Below are positions 54,728 through 64,000 of a stretch of DNA of 64,000 bases, piece by piece. Origin of the DNA: Oceanobacillus rekensis (GTDB taxonomy: Bacteria > Bacillota > Bacilli > Bacillales > Amphibacillaceae); the NCBI RefSeq assembly GCF_002153375.1, contig NZ_MTBQ01000003.1, positions 1 to 64,000 on the forward strand, read 5' to 3'. The notes beneath the pieces were generated by a model that saw nothing but the letters and a program-made list of their open reading frames with translations, ran no database searches and was not told the DNA's origin. The first letter of the stretch is position 1. Each line of letters opens with the position of its first letter. The position numbers were made by a program, and so were the translations under genes.

Positions 54728-56856
54728 TTGCGTTTGATTTCTTCCATGACAAAGGCTTCGATGATGTCGCCCTCTTTAATATCGTTAAAGTTGGCGATTG
54801 TTATACCACATTCATAATTAGTAGCGACTTCTTTCACATCATCTTTAAAACGTTTCAGTGCTAATAATTCCCCTTCATAGAGAACAACACCGTCTCGGAT
54901 TAGTCTAACACCCGCATTACGAGTGATTTTACCTTCTATTACATAGCTTCCTGCAATCGTACCAATTTTAGAAACCTTAAATATTTCCCGAACCTCTGCC
55001 TGACCGATTACTTTCTCCTCAAATTCAGGATCCAGCATTCCTTTCATAGCTGACTCTATTTCTTCAATAGCACTGTAAATTACTCTGTGGAGACGGATAT
55101 CCACCTTTTCTGATTCTGCTGCATTTTTAGCATTCACATCTGGGCGAACATTAAAACCAATTACAATTGCACTTGATGCTGAAGCAAGAATGATATCAGA
55201 CTCTGTAATTGCTCCCACACCCGTATGGATGATTTTAATATTGACACCTTCCACTTCTATCTTACGTAAAGATGCTGCAAGTGCCTCAACGGAACCTTGA
55301 ACATCTGCTTTTACAATGATATTCAGTTCTTTCATTTCACCTTGTTTTATCTTTTCAAATAAGTCCTCTAAACTAACGGTAGATTGTTCACCACGATTTG
55401 CAACAATGTGCTTCTGCTGACGTGCCTCACCAATTTGGCGAGATTTCTTCTCATCAGCAAAAACGAGGAATTGATCCCCTGCTTGCGGAACATCATGTAA
55501 TCCGGTGATTTCAACTGGTGTTGAAGGTCCAACCTCATTAACACGTTTACCGATATCATTTACCATTGCACGAATACGGCCATACGTATTTCCAACTACG
55601 ATTGGATCCCCAACATGCAATGTTCCATTTTGTACAAGCAATGTCGAAACAGATCCTCTTCCTTTGTCCAGTTGAGCATCAATTACAGTACCCGAAGCAT
55701 GTGCATTTGGATTTGCTTTTAATTCCTCTACTTCAGCAACTAGTTGAATCATTTCCAGCAAATCATCGATTCCTTCATCTTTAATCGCGGATATATTAAC
55801 AAAAATAGTGCTTCCGCCCCAATCTTCAGGAATTAGTTGATATTCTGTCAATTCTTGCATGACACGGTCAGGATTTGCTGCTTCCTTATCCATTTTATTT
55901 ACAGCAACAATAATTGGTACTTCCGCTGCTTTAGCATGATTGATTGCTTCAACTGTTTGTGGCATTACGCCGTCGTCTGCTGCAACAACAAGGATTGCAA
56001 TATCTGTAACCTGTGCACCACGTGAACGCATGCTTGTGAACGCTGCGTGACCTGGTGTATCCAGGAACGTGATTTTCTTACCGTCATTTTCAACTTGATA
56101 TGCACCAATATGTTGTGTAATACCACCAGCTTCTCCTGAGGTTACTTTCGTTTGGCGAATAGAATCAAGCAAAGTCGTTTTACCATGGTCAACATGTCCC
56201 ATAATAGTAACAACAGCTGGACGTTCGATTAAGTTTTCTTCTTTATCTTCCTCGATATATTTATCAAAATCAGTATCTTCCAATATGATTTCCTTTTCTA
56301 CTTCAACATCGAATTCACTACAAATCAACTCAACGGCATCATCATCTAAATCCTGATTTTTAGTAGCCATTACGCCCATAAACATTAACTTCTTAATTAG
56401 TTCGGCAGACTCCTTATTTAACTTGGAAGCAAGGTCACTTACTGTTAATGTATCACTATACGTAATTTTTTTCGGTGTTTCTTTAACAATCTTTTGTTCT
56501 ACTGGCTGATTTCCCTTTTTAGGACCTTTTTGTTTTTTATTCTTATTGTTGTTCGTATGGTTTGGTTTATTTTGCTGACCATTATTTCTTGAACCGGAAT
56601 TTTGTTTTCCGCTCTTTGCTGGCTGATTTGGTTTATTTTGATTATTGGATGTTGTTTGTTTTGTATTATTGTTTGTTGCAGGTTTCGATTGTTTGGCTTT
56701 CGCGATGAATTTTTCATCCAATTTTTTCGCCGTATCATCTGATATTGTTGACATATGGTTTGAAACTTCTACATTTAAAGTAGTTAAATAATTGATTACA
56801 TCTTTACTTGTTATATTGTTTTGTTTTGCATATTCATATACACGCATTTTACTCAT
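54724..56856 (-). CDS. infB: translation initiation factor IF-2
   Basis: GTPase that places initiator tRNA. 710 residues (B. subtilis 716): IF2N domain ([21 protein letters not shown]), a linker at about 55-125 extremely rich in Asn, Gln, Lys and Pro, a second IF2N ([23 protein letters not shown]), then the G domain with [15 protein letters not shown] (about 220), DTPGH and NKMD, and domains II-IV. GGGGGTG precedes the ATG. Confidence 0.97.
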   Translation of the reverse strand: MSKMRVYEYAKQNNITSKDVINYLTTLNVEVSNHMSTISDDTAKKLDEKFIAKAKQSKPATNNNTKQTTSNNQNKPNQPAKSGKQNSGSRNNGQQNKPNHTNNNKNKKQKGPKKGNQPVEQKIVKETPKKITYSDTLTVSDLASKLNKESAELIKKLMFMGVMATKNQDLDDDAVELICSEFDVEVEKEIILEDTDFDKYIEEDKEENLIERPAVVTIMGHVDHGKTTLLDSIRQTKVTSGEAGGITQHIGAYQVENDGKKITFLDTPGHAAFTSMRSRGAQVTDIAILVVAADDGVMPQTVEAINHAKAAEVPIIVAVNKMDKEAANPDRVMQELTEYQLIPEDWGGSTIFVNISAIKDEGIDDLLEMIQLVAEVEELKANPNAHASGTVIDAQLDKGRGSVSTLLVQNGTLHVGDPIVVGNTYGRIRAMVNDIGKRVNEVGPSTPVEITGLHDVPQAGDQFLVFADEKKSRQIGEARQQKHIVANRGEQSTVSLEDLFEKIKQGEMKELNIIVKADVQGSVEALAASLRKIEVEGVNIKIIHTGVGAITESDIILASASSAIVIGFNVRPDVNAKNAAESEKVDIRLHRVIYSAIEEIESAMKGMLDPEFEEKVIGQAEVREIFKVSKIGTIAGSYVIEGKITRNAGVRLIRDGVVLYEGELLALKRFKDDVKEVATNYECGITIANFNDIKEGDIIEAFVMEEIKRK

Positions 56857-56876
56857 ACGTTCACCCCCGAATTTGA

Positions 56877-57176
56877 TTACCCAAGTAACGATTTAATCTT
56901 AGCAGCAAAACCTGCATCCAAGATAGCAATAGCTACTCTTTGGGACTTTCCAATTGCATCCGATATTGTTTCTCGATCATCTACAATTAAATATGGTACC
57001 TCATAATAGTTACATTTGTTTGTTAGTTTTTTCTTCGTTTGTGGTCCAATGTCACTTGCCAGTAAAACTAGTTTGGCCTTATTTGAGCGTATATCTCTTA
57101 AAATTAACTCTTCCCCTAGTGTACATTTCCCTGCACGTTGAGCGAGACCAAGCAAATTTAAATAATTATTTTTCAT
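56877..57176 (-). CDS. ylxQ: YlxQ, L7Ae/L30e-family K-turn RNA-binding protein
   Basis: A 99-residue protein of the L7Ae family ([47 protein letters not shown]), which bind kink-turn RNA in B. subtilis. The start at 57176 has only a weak site (AGTGGT) but overlaps the ylxR stop, so coupling is likely; a start four codons upstream is also possible. Confidence 0.88.
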   Translation of the reverse strand: MKNNYLNLLGLAQRAGKCTLGEELILRDIRSNKAKLVLLASDIGPQTKKKLTNKCNYYEVPYLIVDDRETISDAIGKSQRVAIAILDAGFAAKIKSLLG

Positions 57177-57447
57177 TGTGTTTACCACTAATAATTTGTT
57201 TTAACTCTTCATAGATGGAAGCATCCACTTCGACATTCAGTGTACGGCCAAGCACATTCGATTTTTCCGCTTTCCGAATTACATCAAGATCACGGGATAA
57301 ATAGGCCCCCCTACCATTCTTCTTGCCAGTAGGGTCAACAAAGACTTCTCCTTCTTTGTTTCGAACAACGCGAATTAGACTCTTTTTAGGTTTCATTTCA
57401 TTCGTAATTACACATTTTCTTTCCGGTATCTTTTTATTTTGCACCAT
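57166..57447 (-). CDS. ylxR: YlxR (DUF448 family)
   Basis: A 93-residue DUF448 protein (NKKIPERKCVITNEMKPKKSLIRVVRNKEGEVFVDPTGKKNGRGAYLS). B. subtilis YlxR (RnpM) is an RNA-binding partner of RNase P RNA. The start at 57447 follows GGGAGGG; the longer frame extends into nusA. It ends inside the ylxQ start region. Confidence 0.9.
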   Translation of the reverse strand: MVQNKKIPERKCVITNEMKPKKSLIRVVRNKEGEVFVDPTGKKNGRGAYLSRDLDVIRKAEKSNVLGRTLNVEVDASIYEELKQIISGKHNEK

Positions 57448-57460
57448 TTTTAGCCCTCCC

Positions 57461-58564
57461 TTATTCGAACAAATCCTCGTCATTGTCGGAATAGGAATCT
57501 TCTTTCTCGGACACTGTAAGTAATCCTTCATCTTTTGCTTCTGTCTCACTCTTAATATCTATTTTCCAACCTGTCAGCTTTGCAGCAAGCCTTGCGTTCT
57601 GACCACGTTTTCCAATTGCAAGTGATAATTGGTAGTCAGGTACAATAACTGTAGTAGCCTTTTCTTCTTCATTTACCAATACATCAATCACTTTAGATGG
57701 ACTCAATGCATTTGATACATATACAATAGGATCTTCAGACCATTCAACTATGTCAATCTTCTCGCCCTTTAATTCGTCAACGATTGCTTGTACACGCTGA
57801 CCCTTTTGACCAACACATGAACCAACAGGATCAACTTCCGGGTCTCCGGCATATACAGAGATTTTCGAGCGGTCCCCAGCTTCTCTTGCTACCGATTTAA
57901 TTTCAACTGTTCCATCAAAAATTTCCGGAACTTCCATTTCAAATAGACGTTTCAATAGACCGGGATGTGATCTTGAAATATAGATTTGTGGGCCCTTACT
58001 TGTATTCTCTACTTTGGTCACAAATACTTTCAAACGATCATGAACATGATATTCTTCACTTGGCATCTGTTCCGCTTCAGCGAGCTTTGCCTCCACTTTA
58101 CCAAGATTAACATAGACAAAACGTGGATCTTTCCGTTGAATGATACCTGTCATAACATCTTCTTCTCGGTCAATATATTCTGAGAATATCACACCACGTT
58201 CAGCTTCTCGTACGCGCTGCGTAACAACCTGTTTTGCTGCCTGTGCAGCAATCCGACCGAAATCTTTCGGAGTCACTTCCACTTCTATAGTATCTTCTAG
58301 TGAATAATTCGGATCAATTCTTTTCGCTTCCTCCAGTGAAATTTCAAGTTGAGCATCTTCTATTTCTTCCACCACTGATTTCCTCGAATAGACACTCATT
58401 TTCCCTGTTCCTTCATTTAATTCAATCCGAACATTGGTTGCAGATTTGAAATTTTTCTTGTAAGCAGAAATCAGAGCAGCTTCTAATGCTTCCATTAGAA
58501 TATCTTTTTCAATCCCTTTTTCCTTTGCCAAATTATCAATCGCGTCAAACAACTGACTGCTCAC
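57461..58564 (-). CDS. nusA: transcription termination/antitermination protein NusA
   Basis: 367 residues: N-terminal RNAP-binding domain (1-125), S1 domain (135-200), two KH domains (about 205-345; VGQKGQRVQAIVDEL, AIGKRGQNARLAAKLTG) and an acidic tail (EEDSYSDNDEDLFE). It binds the RNA polymerase flap and affects pausing and termination. Operon rimP-nusA-ylxR-ylxQ-infB-ylxP-rbfA. Confidence 0.97.
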   Translation of the reverse strand: MSSQLFDAIDNLAKEKGIEKDILMEALEAALISAYKKNFKSATNVRIELNEGTGKMSVYSRKSVVEEIEDAQLEISLEEAKRIDPNYSLEDTIEVEVTPKDFGRIAAQAAKQVVTQRVREAERGVIFSEYIDREEDVMTGIIQRKDPRFVYVNLGKVEAKLAEAEQMPSEEYHVHDRLKVFVTKVENTSKGPQIYISRSHPGLLKRLFEMEVPEIFDGTVEIKSVAREAGDRSKISVYAGDPEVDPVGSCVGQKGQRVQAIVDELKGEKIDIVEWSEDPIVYVSNALSPSKVIDVLVNEEEKATTVIVPDYQLSLAIGKRGQNARLAAKLTGWKIDIKSETEAKDEGLLTVSEKEDSYSDNDEDLFE

Positions 58565-58583
58565 TATTATTTTCCCCCTTCAA

Positions 58584-59054
58584 TTAAAACATAACAGCAA
58601 GTCTAGCTTTTGCTATCTTGTCATATGGTATTTCGACTATCTTTTTCCGCGTTTTAATTTTGTATTCGATTATGGCGTTATCTTCTTTAAATTCCTTGAG
58701 GATACCTTCGAATTCTTTTTCACCATCAATAGGCTCATAAAGCTTTATGAAAACATTATTATTGATATTATTTTTGAAATCTTCTTTTGATTTCAATGGT
58801 CGCTCCACTCCAGGTGAGGAAACTTCCAGGAAATAGGCTTCTGATACTGGATCGGTTGCATCCAATTTTTCACTTAATTGCTCAGATACCTCTCCACATT
58901 CGACAATATCGACGCCGCCTTCTTTATCAATATATACTCTTAAAAACCAGTTTTTCCCTTCTTTAACATACTCAATATCTGCAAGTTGTAAGTTTTTTTC
59001 TTTTAAAATAGGATCTAATAATTCTTCCGTAATTTTAATTACTTGGGAGCTCAA
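58584..59054 (-). CDS. rimP: ribosome maturation factor RimP
   Basis: 156 residues; needed for 30S assembly (DPILKEKNLQLADIEYVKEGKNWFLRVYIDKEGGVDIVECGEVSEQLSEKLD; YFLEVSSPGVERPLK is the signature). The start at 59054 is a TTG preceded by AAGGAGG, and translation begins SSQVIKITEELL. It heads the nusA-infB cluster; a TATAAT box lies about 35 bp upstream. Confidence 0.94.
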   Translation of the reverse strand: MSSQVIKITEELLDPILKEKNLQLADIEYVKEGKNWFLRVYIDKEGGVDIVECGEVSEQLSEKLDATDPVSEAYFLEVSSPGVERPLKSKEDFKNNINNNVFIKLYEPIDGEKEFEGILKEFKEDNAIIEYKIKTRKKIVEIPYDKIAKARLAVMF

Positions 59055-59133
59055 CTTTCGTCCTCCTTAAATAGCGGTATTTATGCTTATTATAAACCAA
59101 CCTGACTAATTTCATTTAAAAACAAGCCTAATC

Positions 59134-59166
59134 AATATAAAACCCCTGCCGAATTTCTGGTAGGGG
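59134..59166 (-). terminator. terminator upstream of rimP
   Basis: CCCCTGCC / GGTAGGGG (8 bp with one wobble), 8-nt loop, followed on the minus strand by TTTTATATT. It would stop transcripts coming from the STAS gene before the rimP promoter. Confidence 0.75.
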
Positions 59167-59239
59167 GAAGCTTTAAAATCAAAACAATAACCTTTGTTAG
59201 CGACTAATTATAATTACTTTAGCCTACAAGATATAAAGG

Positions 59240-59340
59240 CAACACAATGAACGAAAGTGAACTGATGCCTTACTTATCGCACTGAGGTGAGTGAATACCA
59301 TTAGTCACTGGGTACTGGAGCTTAGACGCGGCTGGTGCGG
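59240..59340. repeat. possible dispersed repeat downstream of STAS gene
   Basis: The segment CTTACTTATCGCACTGAGGT.., TTAGTCACTGGGTACTGGAG, CTTAGACGCG resembles a repeat family I recall from Bacillaceae intergenic regions. Only one copy is present in this window, so the call rests on memory. No ORF and no clear long palindrome. Confidence 0.35.
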
Positions 59341-59388
59341 CATGAAAAATATTAATGCCGAAATTGTTATACTTTCCCACAGTATGAA

Positions 59389-59416
59389 GAAAGAGCGGGT
59401 AAAAACCCACTCTTTC
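59389..59416 (-). other. hairpin downstream of STAS gene
   Basis: GAAAGAGCGGGT / ACCCACTCTTTC with a 4-nt loop. The one imperfect pair is C-A on the plus strand but G-U (wobble) in the minus-strand RNA, so pairing is selected for leftward transcripts. It has no T-run. Confidence 0.6.
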
Positions 59417-59493
59417 AAACCGTCCGTATCGTTACTTTCCAAAATATAGTATAGCATATGTGATTTTCCAGTGCAAGATATGCACCACCTATA

Positions 59494-60324
59494 CTATTTT
59501 TCCTGAAGAAATTCTTTTAATGCCTGCTGAAGTGTTGCTTTCGTTTCAATATTTTTACTATAATGCACGTCTCGGTTAATAAAATGGGAAACTACTTCTG
59601 GCCGCATCCCCGTAATTATTCCTTTACAACCTAACATGGTAATACCATCAATCAGCTTTATGAATAATTGGATGGAATCGCCGTGCATTTCAGCTAGACC
59701 TGAAAAATCTATAATCAAGGTTCGTACACCTTTTTGGCTTATATCATTCAAGACTTTCTCTTCAAGAATATTTCCGCGAAACTCATCAAGCATACCAATT
59801 AGTGGTAAAATACTCACATATCTTGTGACTGGGATAATTGGCGCAGAAAGACTCTCAACTAGTTTATTTTTAGACTCAAGTAACTGATCCTTGTAAGCTG
59901 AATAGCTTAAGAAAAAAGAACGGAAAAATTCATCAATCAAACTATTAATTTCAATTTGTAAATTATAAAATTCCTCTTTTTCGTTCAATTTCTTACCAAT
60001 ACGGTCAAACTCATAAAGAAATTCCCAAAGTGTTTTCCGTATCGCCTGGATCCATTCCAGTTTAAAGGCAAGTGTGAGTTTATGCGTAGCCCACGCAATA
60101 CCTTCTCTCGTTCCTAGCTCTGTAACTGCTTCCTGCTTATTATCCACCACACTTAACACAAGATTGTAAGCATTCTCTAGTAAATTAATATTTCCAATCA
60201 AATTAAACTCTTCGATTTTATCACGAACATGTACGGCTTCCTCTAACAACATTCCTTCAAAAGCTACTCGATTATCTATTATAAATTCTTTAATTTCTTG
60301 ATCCTCATTGTAGTTAAATTTCAT
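59494..60324 (-). CDS. RsbR-like STAS-domain protein
   Basis: 276 residues with an N-terminal helical, globin-like sensory region as in RsbR paralogues (1-155) and a C-terminal STAS domain (about 163-276; IIPVTRYVSILPLIGMLDEFRG.., RTLIIDFSGL, GCKGIITGMRPEVV). RsbR co-antagonists form the stressosome with RsbS and RsbT to release sigma-B. The residues aligning with the two phosphothreonines of B. subtilis RsbRA appear to be Glu181 and Gly215. It lies between polC and rimP, an unusual place. The start follows GGGGATGATGAA. Confidence 0.75.
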   Translation of the reverse strand: MKFNYNEDQEIKEFIIDNRVAFEGMLLEEAVHVRDKIEEFNLIGNINLLENAYNLVLSVVDNKQEAVTELGTREGIAWATHKLTLAFKLEWIQAIRKTLWEFLYEFDRIGKKLNEKEEFYNLQIEINSLIDEFFRSFFLSYSAYKDQLLESKNKLVESLSAPIIPVTRYVSILPLIGMLDEFRGNILEEKVLNDISQKGVRTLIIDFSGLAEMHGDSIQLFIKLIDGITMLGCKGIITGMRPEVVSHFINRDVHYSKNIETKATLQQALKEFLQEK

Positions 60325-60590
60325 TTCATCATCCCCTAATAGTATAAAACTGTAATAATGCTCTATAAGTAATGTAACTTCTAACTCCCTTATTAGTGTA
60401 ACACGTTAACTTAACTTGAGGATATCATGCACATAACATGAGATTAACAATATTACGTTATTAGTTAGCTTCATATTGTTACTATTAGAATAAGGCTCTT
60501 TCCACAGTGCTTGTTGCTTCGCAGTTTATAGATATTCTGAGACAAACAACAATACTTTTCGGTGAAACGAGTAAACGAAGTCCCGGTATT

Positions 60591-63500
60591 CTAGAATAAA
60601 GATAATTGATTCTTATCTTCCATACCTTCCAAACAGCCATGGTTATCCAAATATTCGAGGACTGTTTTTGAAATTTTGCTTCTTTCGCGCAAATCTTCTT
60701 TAGAAAGAAATTCCCCTTCCCCACGGGCCTTTACAATATTGAGGGCTGCATTCGTTCCCAAACCATCCACAGCATTAAATGGAGGAAGTAATGTATTGCC
60801 ATCCACAATAAATTCTGTTGCGCTAGATTTATACAAATCAACTTTTTTAAACGAAAATCCACGTTCACGCATTTCAAGAGAGATTTCCAACACCGTCAAC
60901 AAACTTTTCTCTTTTGGTGATGCATCGTTTCCTTTTATGGTTATGCCATCCATACGACTGCGAATTGCATTAGAACCTTTAACCATTGTATCTAAATCGA
61001 AGTCATCTGCTCTTACGGTAAAGTATGCTGCGTAGAACAATATTGGATGATGAACTTTGAAGTAGGCAATTCTTATTGCCATCAATACATATGCTGCAGC
61101 ATGGGCTTTTGGAAACATATATTTTATTTTTTTACAGGACTCAATATACCAATCAGGTACATTATTTTTGCGCATTTCAACGATCCATTCTTCCTGGAGT
61201 CCCTTCCCTTTTCGGACAAATTCCATAATTTTAAATGCGAGGGACGGCTCAAGACCCTTGTGCATTAAGTACACCATAATATCATCACGACAACCGATAA
61301 CATCAGGAAGTTCACAAATTCCATCATTGATTAGGTCCTGTGCATTACCTAACCATACATCTGTACCATGTGATAAACCAGAAATGATTAACAATTCTGC
61401 AAATGTACTTGGTTTGGTATCTTCCAGCATCTGTCTTACGAATTTCGTCCCGAATTCCGGCACACCTAATGTGCCAGTTTTACAATTAATTTGTTCAGCG
61501 GTGACGCCAAGAACCTCAGGGCTCGAAAAGATCTTCATTACTTCCGCATCATCAGTTGGTATTGTTTTTGGGTCAATACCACTAAGATCCTCTAACATTC
61601 GAATTACGGTTGGATCATCATGTCCAAGTATGTCCAGTTTTAGTAAATTCTCATCAATGGAATGAAAATCAAAATGGGTTGTCCGCCACTCACTATTACG
61701 ATCATCTGCAGGGAATTGTATCGGTGTAAAATCATAGATTTCCATATTGTCCGGTACAACAATAATTCCTCCTGGATGTTGGCCTGTCGTTCTTCTTACT
61801 CCAGTACATCCTTGAACAAGTCGATCTACTTCGGCATTTTTGTATATTAACTGTTTATCCGATGCATAGCCTTTCACATACCCATACGCAGTCTTTTCCG
61901 CAATGGTTCCAATTGTGCCCGCACGATATACATAATCAACACCAAATAGTTCCTTTGTATAGTTATGTGCTCGTGGCTGATAATCACCAGAGAAATTTAA
62001 ATCAATATCGGGAACCTTATCACCTTTAAATCCAAGGAAAGTTTCAAATGGGATATCCTGTCCGTCTTTTGTTAATTCTGAATCACATTCTGGGCAATTT
62101 TTATCTGGCAAATCAAATCCGCTGGCAACGGAACCATCCGTTATAAATTCATTGAAATGGCATTTTTCACAAACGTAATGTGGTACTAATGGATTTACTT
62201 CCGTTATTTCCGTCATTGTTGCTACAAAGGATGATCCTACCGATCCCCTTGAACCAACCAAATATCCATCATCAAGTGACTTTTTAACGAGTTTATGTGA
62301 GATGAGATAGATGACGGCAAATCCATTACCAATAATACTTTCCAACTCTTTTTCAAGCCGATCCACTACAATCTGCGGTACAGTTTCTCCGTATATCTTC
62401 TTTGCACGACTATAACAAAGATCACGAATATCTTGTTCCGCACCCTCTATTGTTGGTGTATAAAGTCCATCTTTTACAGGGGAAACCTCTTCCAGTTGTT
62501 CAGCCATCGCATTTGTGTTTTGGACAACTATTTCATGTGCTACATCCTTACCTAGAAATTTAAAGCAATCCAGCATTTCATTTGTTGTTCGGAAAGGTGT
62601 ATCTGGAAGTGTTTGCCTGTTTAGCGGGTTTCCAGCTTGGGAACTTATTAAAATTTGACGATACTGTTTATCATGGTCATCAATATAATGTACATTGCCT
62701 GTCGCAACAACAGGTTTATTCATTCGTTTACCCAATTCAACTAATTTCTTGATAATATCCAGAATCTGTGATTCATTCTGCACCAAATCTTTTTCAATGA
62801 GATGCGCATAATTAGCTGGTGGTTGTACCTCTATATAATCATAAAATTCCGCAGCTTGTTCCGCTTCTTCCGCAGACTTTTGCATCATCGTCTCGAAAAC
62901 TTCACCTTTATCACACGCAGTCCCTATCAAAAGCCCTTCACGAAGCTTTTTTAAGAGAGATCTTGGTATCCGTGGTACTCGAAAGAAATAATCCATATGG
63001 GCACTGGAAACAAGCTTGTACAGATTTTTTAAACCTACTTGTGTTTGAGCAAATATTATACAGTGATAAGGACGTGAACGCTTATAAGCATCCCCTTCAC
63101 CCATATGATTGTTTAACTCATTATGGTTGGTAATTTCTTTATCTAATAATTTTTTAACAAGCTTCCATAACAAATAACCGGTCGCCTCAGCATCATAGAT
63201 TGCCCGGTGATGTTGTGTCAGTTCGATATCCAAGTGTTTACAAAGTGTGTTTAAGCGATGGTTTCTTAATTCCGGGATTAAAAATCTGGCGAGCTCCAAT
63301 GTATCAATTACTGGATTCTTCGCTTTTTCATAATCAAACCGATTGAGTCCTTGATTTAAAAATCCCATATCAAAACTTGCATTATGTGCAACAAGAATAT
63401 CGTCGCCCATCCATTCATGGAAATTTTTTAACACTTCTTCCACTTCAGGTGCATCTTTGACCATATCATCGGTAATCCCCGTTAAATTAATCGTTGTTTC

Positions 63501-64000
63501 AGACAATGGATGATGTGGATTTGCAAATGCTTCAAAGCGATCGATAATCTCACCTTGATGTATTTTAACTCCAGCTAGTTCAATAATCGTATCGTAAACG
63601 GCTGATAGCCCTGTTGTTTCCACATCAAAAACGACGTATGTTTCATTTTCAAGTTCCCGGTTAGCTTGGTTATAAGCTATTGGAACTCCATCGTCCACCA
63701 AATTGGCCTCAACACCGTAAAGCACCTTAATATTATGTTTCTTACCTGCAGCATGTGCATCTGGAAACCCTTGGACACCAGCATGATCAGTTATTGCAAC
63801 TGCTTTATGTCCCCATTTTGCGGCCTGTGTCACAAGAACCTCCGGGGACACCACAGCGTCCATCTGACTCATTGTCGTATGTGCATGAAGTTCAACCCTT
63901 TTTTCGTCTTCCGGTGCTTCATCGATTCTTGATGTTACCTTAATTTCATGAATATCATTTGCCATCATCGCGAGTTCATTGGTATACATATCTGTTTGAA
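60591..64000 (-). CDS. polC: DNA polymerase III PolC, C-terminal 1,136 or so residues (5' end beyond window)
   Basis: The Gram-positive replicative polymerase. The visible part starts inside the PHP domain ([16 protein letters not shown]) and contains the inserted DEDDh exonuclease ([19 protein letters not shown]), then the rest of PHP, a zinc-finger [17 protein letters not shown], the catalytic [10 protein letters not shown] in the palm, and the C-terminal domain ending ..[10 protein letters not shown], which is the beta-clamp binding QLSLF. The frame is open to the right edge, so the N-terminal OB/Pol III N region is missing. No terminator is evident after the stop. Confidence 0.97.
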   Translation of the reverse strand, partial: QTDMYTNELAMMANDIHEIKVTSRIDEAPEDEKRVELHAHTTMSQMDAVVSPEVLVTQAAKWGHKAVAITDHAGVQGFPDAHAAGKKHNIKVLYGVEANLVDDGVPIAYNQANRELENETYVVFDVETTGLSAVYDTIIELAGVKIHQGEIIDRFEAFANPHHPLSETTINLTGITDDMVKDAPEVEEVLKNFHEWMGDDILVAHNASFDMGFLNQGLNRFDYEKAKNPVIDTLELARFLIPELRNHRLNTLCKHLDIELTQHHRAIYDAEATGYLLWKLVKKLLDKEITNHNELNNHMGEGDAYKRSRPYHCIIFAQTQVGLKNLYKLVSSAHMDYFFRVPRIPRSLLKKLREGLLIGTACDKGEVFETMMQKSAEEAEQAAEFYDYIEVQPPANYAHLIEKDLVQNESQILDIIKKLVELGKRMNKPVVATGNVHYIDDHDKQYRQILISSQAGNPLNRQTLPDTPFRTTNEMLDCFKFLGKDVAHEIVVQNTNAMAEQLEEVSPVKDGLYTPTIEGAEQDIRDLCYSRAKKIYGETVPQIVVDRLEKELESIIGNGFAVIYLISHKLVKKSLDDGYLVGSRGSVGSSFVATMTEITEVNPLVPHYVCEKCHFNEFITDGSVASGFDLPDKNCPECDSELTKDGQDIPFETFLGFKGDKVPDIDLNFSGDYQPRAHNYTKELFGVDYVYRAGTIGTIAEKTAYGYVKGYASDKQLIYKNAEVDRLVQGCTGVRRTTGQHPGGIIVVPDNMEIYDFTPIQFPADDRNSEWRTTHFDFHSIDENLLKLDILGHDDPTVIRMLEDLSGIDPKTIPTDDAEVMKIFSSPEVLGVTAEQINCKTGTLGVPEFGTKFVRQMLEDTKPSTFAELLIISGLSHGTDVWLGNAQDLINDGICELPDVIGCRDDIMVYLMHKGLEPSLAFKIMEFVRKGKGLQEEWIVEMRKNNVPDWYIESCKKIKYMFPKAHAAAYVLMAIRIAYFKVHHPILFYAAYFTVRADDFDLDTMVKGSNAIRSRMDGITIKGNDASPKEKSLLTVLEISLEMRERGFSFKKVDLYKSSATEFIVDGNTLLPPFNAVDGLGTNAALNIVKARGEGEFLSKEDLRERSKISKTVLEYLDNHGCLEGMEDKNQLSLF

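Noticed and set aside
57461-57549. Longer YlxR with N-terminal extension overlapping nusA
   Set aside because: GGGAGGG directly precedes the ATG at 57447 and the family starts there; the extension is the nusA C-terminus in another frame.
60325-60590. Terminator or small RNA between polC and the STAS gene
   Set aside because: I looked for a stem with a T-run on the minus strand and found only short imperfect pairs.

Overview
This is a low-GC Firmicute chromosome segment from a spore-forming member of the Bacillaceae. Gene content and order match the Bacillus subtilis ynbB-glnRA, mutSL-cotE-ricA-miaB, spoVS-ymdB-rny, recA-cinA-pgsA-ymfMKJIHF, spoIIIE, tepA-dapA-dapG-asd-spoVF, pnp-rpsO and infB-nusA-polC regions. 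The dispersed palindromic repeats and MITE-like elements suggest the Oceanobacillus/Virgibacillus/Lentibacillus side of the family. That placement is an inference. Almost every gene is on the minus strand, so the window looks like one replichore arm read against its leading strand, with the origin to the right.

Layout from left to right. (1) 1-3860: the 5' end of a 16S rRNA gene (minus) with three tandem promoters and a boxA. Then an accessory island follows: a YqhV-like membrane protein, a divergent vitamin B6 salvage pair (pyridoxal/pyridoxamine kinase and ECF S component), and a decayed integrase tail. (2) 3864-11457: glnA-glnR with a two-operator GlnR control region, ynbB, hflX, spoVK, hfq, miaA and a Dps. 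(3) 11559-18835: mutL, mutS, cotE, ricA and miaB. (4) 19458-25700: spoVS, ymdB, rny, recA (LexA box), cinA and pgsA. (5) 25796-37131: the ymf cluster (RodZ-like protein, YmfK, YmfJ, YmfI reductase, the M16 pair YmfH/YmfF), then a guanosine-type BMP/ABC importer with its GntR regulator. (6) 37609-49078: spoIIIE, ylzJ, tepA, and the lysine/dipicolinate operon spoVFA-spoVFB-asd-dapG-dapA behind a sigma-K promoter, then ymxH, mlpA and ylxY. (7) 49366-59054: pnp, rpsO, ribF, truB, rbfA, ylxP, infB, ylxQ, ylxR, nusA and rimP. (8) 59494-64000: an RsbR-like STAS protein, then polC, which runs off the right edge.

The conserved genes cover translation and RNA metabolism, DNA repair and replication, nitrogen assimilation, and sporulation. 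The least ordinary material is between genes: four related palindromic elements of 115-129 bp, two MITE-like elements in two junctions of the same lysine/dipicolinate operon, and a long hairpin element before pnp. Among proteins, the STAS protein lacks both usual RsbR phosphothreonines, and the YlxY deacetylase homologue lacks key catalytic residues. I found no CRISPR array, complete insertion sequence, prophage or defence system.
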